Positions 25,614 through 30,682 of a stretch of 30,682 nt of DNA are shown here, one piece after another; position 1 is the stretch's first letter; every line of letters starts with the position of its first letter. This stretch comes from a virus. Location of the stretch: IMG/VR virus record IMGVR_UViG_3300042893_000929, positions 1 through 30,682 of that record. One strand, 5' to 3'. The position numbers and the translations under genes were made by a program. The notes beneath the pieces are model-generated. The model made no database searches and was not told the origin of the DNA. It saw only the letters and a list, made by a program, of their open reading frames with translations.

Positions 25614-26338
25614 TGTCACTCGCTCACTCTCCCTCGATCGTAACTAGTGGATTAGTATTATATTTGGATGCGGCCAACTCTAAAAGTTATCCCGGTTCCG
25701 GTACATCGTGGTTAGACCTCAGCGGAACAGGCAATCATGGTACTCTAACAAATGGACCAACATTTAGTAGTAATAATAATGGGTCTATTGTTTTTGATGG
25801 CACCAATGATTCGGTCAATGGAACTATTAGTGGTTCTATTTTTTCTGGAAACTTTACGCAATCGGCTTGGATTTACAAACTTAATGCTAATACGGCTTGG
25901 CAGGGTGTCTTTACCAACTCATCTCCAGCAACCAACTTTACATACTTAATGACTTTTGGTAATGGCTCCGGAGTTGCGCCTTTTAATTCTGTTGGAGTAA
26001 ATCAAGTCGGTATATCGGAGTCTGGTGTGTTTGTGGATATTGGAACCCATATCAATAGATGGTTGTATATAACAATTACTAAATCTGGAAGTACTTTAAA
26101 CATATACTGTTTTAAAGACGGTTCGCTATTGCAAAATTCTGGAACCATATCTTGGAATAGTGGAAACTTTGCAACTACTAATAACTATCAAGTAGGAAGA
26201 CATTGGGCAGCAGATTTTAGTACTGGCCATTTGCCTCTTCAAGGAAACATATCACAGGTATCGGTTTACAGTAGGGTATTATCTGCGGCAGAAATCCTAC
26301 AGAACTTCAATGCAATGAGGGGAAGGTTTAACGTATGA
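25613..26338 (+). CDS. LamG-like protein, uninterrupted domain (241 aa)
   Basis: A single LamG-like domain without a CBM-like module. GLVLYLDAANSKSY (13-26) is joined by PGSGTS to WLDLSGTGNHGTLTNGPTF (33 onward). Then come VFDGTNDSVNG, FTQSAWIY, YITITKSGSTLNIYCFKDGS and the C-terminal SVYSRVLSAAEILQNFNAMR plus GRFNV. Strand order matches bacterial and phage LamG (concanavalin A-like) domains. Its N-terminal turn shares a 16-base identical stretch with the next gene. It overlaps both neighbours (TAATG upstream, ATGA downstream). The last codons hold GAGGGGAAGG, a strong ribosome binding site for the 26335 gene. Probably a small surface-decorating lectin-like protein; ligand unknown. Confidence 0.87.
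   Translation: MSLAHSPSIVTSGLVLYLDAANSKSYPGSGTSWLDLSGTGNHGTLTNGPTFSSNNNGSIVFDGTNDSVNGTISGSIFSGNFTQSAWIYKLNANTAWQGVFTNSSPATNFTYLMTFGNGSGVAPFNSVGVNQVGISESGVFVDIGTHINRWLYITITKSGSTLNIYCFKDGSLLQNSGTISWNSGNFATTNNYQVGRHWAADFSTGHLPLQGNISQVSVYSRVLSAAEILQNFNAMRGRFNV
25689..25704 (+). repeat. 16-base identical repeat at the LamG insertion point, copy 1
   Basis: ATCCCGGTTCCGGTAC is identical at 26411-26426 in the neighbouring gene, inside a near-identical 30-base stretch. It encodes the SYPGSGT turn that replaces the CBM-like insertion seen in the 24354 gene. Confidence 0.8.
26317..26326 (+). promoter_or_regulatory. Ribosome binding site embedded in C-terminal codons
   Basis: GAGGGGAAGG ends eight bases before the ATG at 26335 and encodes the RGR of the MRGRFNV end of the 25613 protein. 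It supports the 26335 start, which overlaps the upstream stop. Confidence 0.75.
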
Positions 26339-27000
26339 GTGTAAATGCAGGACCAGATACAATTGAAAGTGGGTTGGTATTTACTTTAGATGCGGCTAAT
26401 TTAAAAAGCTATCCCGGTTCCGGTACAACGTGGACGAGTTTAATTGGTAGTAGCACAGCAACATTAACAAATAGTCCGGTATACTCTGCTAATCAACAAG
26501 GTTACTTTGCGTTTACAAGATCTTCAGCACAATCAGCGACTATATCTTCTACGGCGGGATTTGTGTATGGAGCCAACCCACGAACAATATCGTGTTGGAT
26601 GTATGTCAACTCGATTACTAATTCGCAATATCATTGGGGATGGTCCTATGGGACTCCTGGTGTTGGATTAGCTATGTTCCTCGGTACTATTAACAGTACG
26701 TTTTACTTTGGAGGATATGCAAATGATATTACGGCATCTGGTGTTCCTCTGGCTACGTGGTTTAATATAACCGGAACGTATGATGGCACCACCGCAATAC
26801 TATACGTTAATGGTGTTGAATTGAACAGAGGAACAAAGACGTGGAATACAACTCAAAGTGGGGGATTTGTAGGCTGCCAAGTAAGCGGCGCCGAGTTTCA
26901 TGATGGTAGAGTGTCGAATGCTAGTCTGTACAATAGAGTTCTATCTATTAATGAAATTAAGCAAAACTTTAATGCTTTGCGTGGTCGATTTGGTGTCTAA
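26335..27000 (+). CDS. LamG-like protein, uninterrupted domain (221 aa)
   Basis: Smallest LamG protein in the window. GLVFTLDAANLKSY (14-27), the PGSGTT turn, then WTSLIGSSTATLTNSPVYSA. Further LamG strands are RTISCWMYVNS, WFNITGTYDGTTAILYVNGV and a C-terminal SLYNRVLSINEIKQNFNALR plus GRFGV. The motif WFNITGTYDGTTAILYVNG is a textbook LamG hairpin. It is paralogous to the 25613 gene and to the outer part of the 24354 protein. It begins with an ATGA overlap and a strong embedded ribosome binding site. It is the last adhesin gene before the small proteins and the neck cluster. Probably a lectin-like virion protein. Confidence 0.87.
   Translation: MSVNAGPDTIESGLVFTLDAANLKSYPGSGTTWTSLIGSSTATLTNSPVYSANQQGYFAFTRSSAQSATISSTAGFVYGANPRTISCWMYVNSITNSQYHWGWSYGTPGVGLAMFLGTINSTFYFGGYANDITASGVPLATWFNITGTYDGTTAILYVNGVELNRGTKTWNTTQSGGFVGCQVSGAEFHDGRVSNASLYNRVLSINEIKQNFNALRGRFGV
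26411..26426 (+). repeat. 16-base identical repeat at the LamG insertion point, copy 2
   Basis: Second copy of ATCCCGGTTCCGGTAC (first at 25689-25704). The two genes are less similar on either side of it. Confidence 0.8.
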
Positions 27001-27001
27001 A

Positions 27002-27166
27002 ATGCAGATCCTGGTTTCTGAAGAGATAAGTAAAGCACGGATGGATATATGTAAGCAGTGTGATCAGTATTTGTCTGGTCCGTTGATTTGTAACAAGTGT
27101 GTTTGTTTTTTACCAGCAAAGACCAAACTTGCAAATACAGAATGCCCGTTGCAAAAATGGAAATAA
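27002..27166 (+). CDS. Small cysteine-rich, probably zinc-binding protein (54 aa)
   Basis: Starts MQILVSEEISKARMDICKQC, one base after the LamG stop; the longer open frame upstream lies inside the LamG gene in another frame and is not credible. Cysteine pattern: CKQC, then CNKCVC about 15 residues later, then a single C in ECPLQKW. This CxxC...CxxCxC...CP layout is that of a small zinc ribbon or treble clef. I recognise similar short proteins ending in CPxxKW from cyanophages and bacteria (possibly the DUF6171-like group, not certain). Function unknown; the place between fibre and neck genes does not point to a role. No good ribosome binding site is seen, so translational coupling with the 26335 gene is likely. 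Confidence 0.75.
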   Translation: MQILVSEEISKARMDICKQCDQYLSGPLICNKCVCFLPAKTKLANTECPLQKWK

Positions 27167-27198
27167 TGTAGTAAACTTTAAAATTTTAGGAGTAAATT

Positions 27199-27369
27199 AT
27201 GGAACCGAAGATTAAACTTGAATTGACAGTACAAGAAGTTAACTCTGTATTGAATGCATTGGCTCAAATGCCCTATGCTCAGGTAGCTAGCTTGTTTGCT
27301 AATGTCCAGCAGCAAGCACAAGCTCAGGTGCAACAAGCGCCTGCAGAGCCCGAATCAGCTGCCGAATAA
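27199..27369 (+). CDS. Small conserved phage protein (56 aa)
   Basis: Encodes MEPKIKLELTVQEVNSVLNA followed by LAQMPYAQVASLFANVQQQA and a Gln/Ala/Glu-rich tail. The first 40 residues follow the pattern LxLTVxEVNxxLxxLxxxPxxxVxxLxxxI, which I know from short proteins of marine T4-like phages; no function is established to my knowledge. Predicted as a strand followed by two short helices. The start has a fine TTAGGAGTAA ribosome binding site. It stands alone between gaps of 32 bases on each side, directly before the neck genes. Confidence 0.75.
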   Translation: MEPKIKLELTVQEVNSVLNALAQMPYAQVASLFANVQQQAQAQVQQAPAEPESAAE

Positions 27370-27375
27370 CGGTTT

Positions 27376-27383
27376 GATAAATA
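27376..27383 (+). promoter_or_regulatory. Candidate late promoter (GATAAATA) upstream of gp13
   Basis: One mismatch from TATAAATA in the 32-base gap before gp13, 18 bases before its ATG and ahead of an AAAGGAGAG ribosome binding site. It would serve the gp13-gp17 neck and packaging genes. Confidence 0.45.
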
Positions 27384-27401
27384 GGCCATAAAGGAGAGAT
27401 T

Positions 27402-28145
27402 ATGGCCGTCCCAACAACAAGAGCAGAATTCAAAGAATATTGTCTACGCAAATTAGGCAAGCCTGTTATTGAAATTAATGTCGATGATGATCAAGTAGAA
27501 GATCGTATCGATGAGGCTATCCGTTACTATTGGGATTATCATTTCGATGGTACGGAAAAGGTCTATTATAAGCATGCAATAACAAGTACGGATAAAGCTA
27601 ACAAATACATCACGCTTCCTGAGAATATCATTGGAGCTGTTCGTGTATTTCCAATTGGCGATCCGTCTATTCGTTCCGACGATATGTTTAACATTCGTTA
27701 TCAGATTGCTTTGAATGATCTGTATACGTTGACAGCATATTCAATGATCCCATATTTTATGGCAATGCAACACCTTGCTTTGATATCGGAAATGCTGGTT
27801 GGCCAACAACCTATTAGATACAGTCGTCACCGTGATCGTTTGTTTGTTGATACAAAGTGGGACAACTATAACGTAGGTGACTTCTTGCTTGTAGAGGCGT
27901 ATGAAGTATTAGATCCAGACACATTCCCAGATATGTGGTCTGACCGATGGCTAACCAACTATACAACCGCAAAGATTAAATATCAATGGGGATCTAACCT
28001 CACTAAGTTTACTGGTATGCAACTTCCTGGTGGCGTTCAGTTTAATGGTGAGAAGATCTTCAATGATGCGCAGGTAGAAATTGAAAAGATGGAAGAAGAT
28101 ATGATTCTTCGGTATTCGCTGCCAGTTTCTGACATGATAGGCTGA
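27402..28145 (+). CDS. gp13: Neck protein gp13 (head completion)
   Basis: 247 aa. The N-terminus (MAVPTTRAEFKEYCLRKLGK, PVIEINVDDDQVEDRIDEAI, RYYWDYHFDG) is the conserved start of T4-superfamily gp13, and the gene order 13-14-15-16-17 confirms it. Known role: gp13 joins the portal after DNA packaging and, with gp14, forms the neck that closes the head and receives the tail. It is shorter than T4 gp13 (about 309 aa), as usual in marine relatives. The middle has the IALNDLYTLTAYSMIPYFMA segment and the end is helical (DAQVEIEKMEEDMILRYSLP). It starts after an AAAGGAGAG site; gp14 begins four bases after its stop. Confidence 0.93.
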   Translation: MAVPTTRAEFKEYCLRKLGKPVIEINVDDDQVEDRIDEAIRYYWDYHFDGTEKVYYKHAITSTDKANKYITLPENIIGAVRVFPIGDPSIRSDDMFNIRYQIALNDLYTLTAYSMIPYFMAMQHLALISEMLVGQQPIRYSRHRDRLFVDTKWDNYNVGDFLLVEAYEVLDPDTFPDMWSDRWLTNYTTAKIKYQWGSNLTKFTGMQLPGGVQFNGEKIFNDAQVEIEKMEEDMILRYSLPVSDMIG

Positions 28146-28149
28146 TAAA

Positions 28150-28872
28150 TTGGCTACGAACTTCTTTTTCAATAACTTTCAGAACAGTCAGGAACAAATC
28201 CTGATTGAGGATTTGATTATTGAGTCTATAAAGATTTATGGACATGATATTATTTTCATTCCCCGTAACCCAATTCAAATTGATAAAATACTGGGAGAGG
28301 ATCCGTTGCGCGAGTATGTGCATGCTGTTCCTGTTGAAATGTATATTAAAAACATTGAAGGGTTTGCTGGCGAGGGTGACTTCCTGTCTAAGTTCAATAT
28401 TCAGATTCGCGACCAGATTACTTTCTCGGTAGCCCGTCGTTCATTTGCAAATGAAGTAGGGGTGTTGGAGGATCTTGATAGACCACGAGAGGGTGACTTG
28501 ATATACTTCCCCCTCAATAGAAAGATATTTGAGATCAAGTTTGTTGAGCACGAATCAATCTTTTATCAGCTCGGTGCTTTGCAGATGTGGGATCTCAAGT
28601 GCGAACTGTTTGAATATAATAACGAATACTTTAATACTGGTGTTGCTGATGTTGACCGTTTAATGGCTGACTACTCCAACGGGTTGAATATGTTTGGTAT
28701 TCAGTTGGAGAATGGCTTCAACTTAACTGATGAGGAAGAGTACACATTGATTCAGGAAAGTTACGATATCAATGAGAACGATCCAATGGCAACTAACGAT
28801 GAGTTCCAGATAGAAGGTGCTTCTTTTATAGACTTCACGGAACGTGATCCTTTTAGTGAAGGAACATACTAA
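28150..28872 (+). CDS. gp14: Neck protein gp14 (head completion), TTG start
   Basis: 240 aa, near the T4 length (256). The start MATNFFFNNFQNSQEQILIE, then DLIIESIKIYGHDIIFIPRN, is the conserved gp14 opening. The start codon is TTG: an in-frame TAG 12 bases upstream excludes any earlier ATG, and the next internal Met would delete the conserved N-terminus. Known role: gp14 assembles on gp13 to form the neck gate that retains DNA and docks the tail. The middle shows DQITFSVARRSF and the block LDRPREGDLIYFPLNRKIFE; the acidic C-terminus ends DPFSEGTY. The TTG start and weak ribosome binding site suggest expression lowered or coupled to gp13. Confidence 0.93.
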   Translation: MATNFFFNNFQNSQEQILIEDLIIESIKIYGHDIIFIPRNPIQIDKILGEDPLREYVHAVPVEMYIKNIEGFAGEGDFLSKFNIQIRDQITFSVARRSFANEVGVLEDLDRPREGDLIYFPLNRKIFEIKFVEHESIFYQLGALQMWDLKCELFEYNNEYFNTGVADVDRLMADYSNGLNMFGIQLENGFNLTDEEEYTLIQESYDINENDPMATNDEFQIEGASFIDFTERDPFSEGTY

Positions 28873-29678
28873 TGTTCGGCCACAATTATTACCACGGAAC
28901 TATAAGACGTTATGTCGTTCTTTTTGGAACGCTGTTTAATGACATCTACATTAACCGTCCCGATTCTGTTCATAACGAAACCAAATCCGTAAAGGTTCCT
29001 ATCGCATATGGGCCAAGGGAAAAGGTACTTGCTCGTCTAACAGCTGATCCTTTGATCAACCGAATGCCGGCAATTACTCTTCCACGTATTGCATTTGAAA
29101 TGACAGATATTCAGTATGATGGAAGTCGTAAACTAAACACAATTGGTAAGCGTTATATGCCAGACGGTGATAACGCAAGTAACATTAAGTATCAGTTTAA
29201 TCCAGTTCCATACAACATTAACTTTACGATGTCCATCATGGTTAAGAATGCAGATGATGGTACACGAATTGTTGAACAGATCCTTCCTTTCTTTACACCA
29301 GAGTGGACAACTACCGTTGAGTTGATTCCTGAAATGGATATCACAATGGACATTCCTTTGATCCTCAATGATATTAGAGTCAGCGATCAGTATGAAGGTA
29401 ACTTTGAAGAGCGTAGATCTCTTATATGGGATCTGACGTTTACAATGAAGGGATATATATTTGGGCCTGTTCGTAAGGCTGGGATTATTAAGTTTGCTAA
29501 CAGCAACATATTCTCTACGCTGACTTCGAACACGCAACTTTCGAATATCAATATTGAGCCGGGACTAACGGCAAATGGATTACCCACATCCAATGCCTCA
29601 CTTAGTATCGATCTCTCACAGATATATCCTGATGATGATTTTGGTTATATTATTACAAAGACGAATTTAAATGAATGA
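28872..29678 (+). CDS. gp15: Tail terminator / sheath stabilizer gp15
   Basis: 268 aa, essentially the T4 length (272). Starts MFGHNYYHGTIRRYVVLFGT, then LFNDIYINRPD, the conserved gp15 opening. Other family blocks are PIAYGPREKVLARLTADP, LPRIAFEMTDIQYDGSRKLN and PVPYNINFTMSIMVKNADDG. Known role: a hexamer at the head-proximal end of tube and sheath that stops tail growth and joins the tail to the neck. The start overlaps the gp14 stop by one base (TAATG), and the stop overlaps gp16 by eight bases. No anomalies seen. Confidence 0.94.
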   Translation: MFGHNYYHGTIRRYVVLFGTLFNDIYINRPDSVHNETKSVKVPIAYGPREKVLARLTADPLINRMPAITLPRIAFEMTDIQYDGSRKLNTIGKRYMPDGDNASNIKYQFNPVPYNINFTMSIMVKNADDGTRIVEQILPFFTPEWTTTVELIPEMDITMDIPLILNDIRVSDQYEGNFEERRSLIWDLTFTMKGYIFGPVRKAGIIKFANSNIFSTLTSNTQLSNINIEPGLTANGLPTSNASLSIDLSQIYPDDDFGYIITKTNLNE

Positions 29679-30060
29679 TGATCCTATTGCTAAGACTCTC
29701 GACCTCACACCTCTTACTGAGCTAGTCCCTAACAGGCGAGAGGTTGCAGAGACGCAAGTTCACGATGACTTTGAATATGCTCGTGGTAACTTAATTGCCG
29801 TAATCGAAAAAGGTCAAGAAGCTCTATCTGGTATTCTTGACGTTGCTGGAATGTCACAGCATCCTCGTTCGTATGAAGTTGTTGCTACTTTGGTTAAAGC
29901 TGTATCGGATGCCAACAAAGATTTGCTTGAGCTGCAAAAGCGTAAAAAAGACTTAACAGGAATCGATCCCGTACCAACAACCGTTAACAACAATCTGTTT
30001 GTTGGGAGCACTGCTGAGTTACAGCAACTAATAAAGAAGCAGAATGACCAAAGTAAATGA
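29671..30060 (+). CDS. gp16: Small terminase subunit gp16
   Basis: 129 aa, shorter than T4 gp16 (164). Starts MNDDPIAKTLDLTPLTELVP. It is largely helical: AETQVHDDFEYARGNLIAVI, then EKGQEALSGILDVAGMSQHP, then YEVVATLVKAVSDANKDLLE, LQKRKKD. This two-helix coiled-coil core is the oligomerisation region of T4-type small terminases. The C-terminal tail includes NNNLFVGSTAELQQLIKKQ, also typical. Known role: a ring that recognises or stimulates DNA packaging with gp17. It overlaps gp15 upstream and gp17 downstream by 17 bases, as in other T4-like phages. Identification rests on gene order plus this pattern. Confidence 0.9.
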   Translation: MNDDPIAKTLDLTPLTELVPNRREVAETQVHDDFEYARGNLIAVIEKGQEALSGILDVAGMSQHPRSYEVVATLVKAVSDANKDLLELQKRKKDLTGIDPVPTTVNNNLFVGSTAELQQLIKKQNDQSK

Positions 30061-30682
30061 AGCGTACCTCGGTAATCAGAACTTAAAACGTTCTAATGTT
30101 AAGCACGCTTGGACGCAAGAGCAGGTCCAGGAGTGGATGAAATGTGCCAAGGATCCAGTATACTTTATCGAAGAATACATTAAGATTGTAAACGTTGATA
30201 GAGGTTTAGTCAACTTCGATTTGTATGATTATCAAAAAGATATTGTAGAATTATCTATTGACGAGCGTTTTGTTATTTGTAAAATGCCCCGTCAGTGTGG
30301 AAAGACCACAACGTTGGTCGGTATCATGTTATGGTATATTCTGTTTCATGATCGTTACAACATTGCTATTCTGGCTCACAAGATGCAACAAGCGCGCGAG
30401 ATTCTTTCTCGTATCCAGCTTGCATATGAACACTTACCGAAATGGATTCAGCAAGGTATTGTTGAATGGAATAAGGGTAATATTGAATTAGAGAACGGAT
30501 CAAAGATCCTTGCTTCTGCAACATCTTCAAGTGCAATCCGAGGTGGATCATTTAACATGGTTTACTTGGACGAGTTTGCGTTCGTTGAAAACAATATGCA
30601 AGAAGACTTCTTTGCTTCTGTCTATCCTACAATTTCATCTGGTAAGACTACAAAGGTTCTGATAACTTCTACTCCCAACGGT
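30044..30682 (+). CDS. gp17: Large terminase subunit gp17, N-terminal part (cut by window end)
   Basis: The frame is open from ATG 30044 to the window edge, 213 codons. Starts MTKVNEAYLGNQNLKRSNVK. Packaging ATPase motifs are clear: Walker A MPRQCGKTT (residues 81-89, Lys 87), Walker B MVYLDE (172-177) followed by FAF, and the coupling motif region TSTPNG at the edge. Known role: the motor that pumps DNA into the prohead; its C-terminal nuclease lies outside the window. The Walker A Lys is near residue 87, whereas T4 has it near 166, so the N-terminal arm is shorter, as in marine T4-like phages. It overlaps gp16 by 17 bases. The sequence before Walker A (WMKCAKDPVYFIEEYIKI) is typical of the family. 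Confidence 0.95.
   Translation, partial: MTKVNEAYLGNQNLKRSNVKHAWTQEQVQEWMKCAKDPVYFIEEYIKIVNVDRGLVNFDLYDYQKDIVELSIDERFVICKMPRQCGKTTTLVGIMLWYILFHDRYNIAILAHKMQQAREILSRIQLAYEHLPKWIQQGIVEWNKGNIELENGSKILASATSSSAIRGGSFNMVYLDEFAFVENNMQEDFFASVYPTISSGKTTKVLITSTPNG

Noticed and set aside
1-27000. Diversity-generating retroelement behind the adhesin variety
   Set aside because: No reverse transcriptase, template repeat or C-type lectin variable region was seen; similarity among genes is spread over whole modules, not adenine-directed sites. Elements outside the window cannot be excluded.
26900-27166. 88-aa version of the small cysteine-rich protein
   Set aside because: Its first 34 codons lie inside the LamG gene in another frame and add no conserved sequence; ATG 27002 is the natural start.
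28144-28151. GATAAATT near the gp14 start as a late promoter
   Set aside because: It overlaps the TTG start codon, so a transcript from it would begin inside gp14.
1-30682. Many antisense open frames of 60-160 codons
   Set aside because: They lie opposite well-supported genes, lack ribosome binding sites or recognisable motifs, and are rich in shadow-frame composition.

Overview
The window is a 30.7 kb piece of the late (virion structure) region of a T4-superfamily myovirus. Every supportable gene is on the + strand, and genes are packed with 1-8 base overlaps or gaps of a few tens of bases. The right end carries the canonical T4 late order: neck proteins gp13 and gp14, tail terminator gp15, small terminase gp16 and the start of large terminase gp17 (Walker A MPRQCGKTT, Walker B MVYLDE). 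Several other genes (the 1180-aa structural protein at 12749, the helical protein at 23693, the small proteins at 27002 and 27199, and the fibre C-terminal domains) look like families I know from marine T4-like phages, especially cyanophages and relatives. The host cannot be named from this window.

Layout. (a) 1-12195: six adhesin-like proteins, one of them cut by the window edge. Each has, where complete, a signature block (LDF...LDxRxxFxRxS...PRFEYD...GLLxExxRTN), a carbohydrate-binding-like beta module (CBM-like) and a C-terminal LamG-like lectin fold. A small conserved protein (3813) and a 1229-aa tail fibre with NGNVGIG-type repeats (4121) are interposed. (b) 12197-16291: a 179-aa protein sharing an N-terminal peptide with the 4121 fibre, then the 1180-aa structural protein, closed by a strong UUCG-loop hairpin. 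(c) 16340-20989: a fibre tip protein followed by three LamG proteins of a second type. (d) 21018-23647: a second NGNVGIG fibre and a six-repeat, probably beta-propeller protein. (e) 23693-27000: a helical protein of unknown function and three more LamG proteins. (f) 27002-27369: two very small conserved proteins. (g) 27402-end: gp13, gp14, gp15, gp16, gp17'.

How it fits together. In T4 the segment upstream of gene 13 holds the short tail fibre and whisker genes. Here that position is filled by about 27 kb of probable receptor-binding and surface-decoration genes: twelve LamG-type proteins, two large repeat fibres, one fibre tip and one propeller-like protein. I infer a receptor-recognition cassette built from a few exchangeable modules. 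T4 late promoter-like TATAAATA octamers (some overlapping a stop codon) and the hairpin at 16297 probably divide it into several late transcripts, and tight overlaps suggest translational coupling inside each.

The most unusual observation is architectural. In three second-type proteins the CBM-like module is nested inside the LamG domain, at the point where two neighbouring genes (25613 and 26335) have only a six-residue turn. The same module is also found in front of LamG, and twice in tandem in the 518 gene. No CRISPR, tRNA, transposase, integrase or reverse transcriptase was seen.
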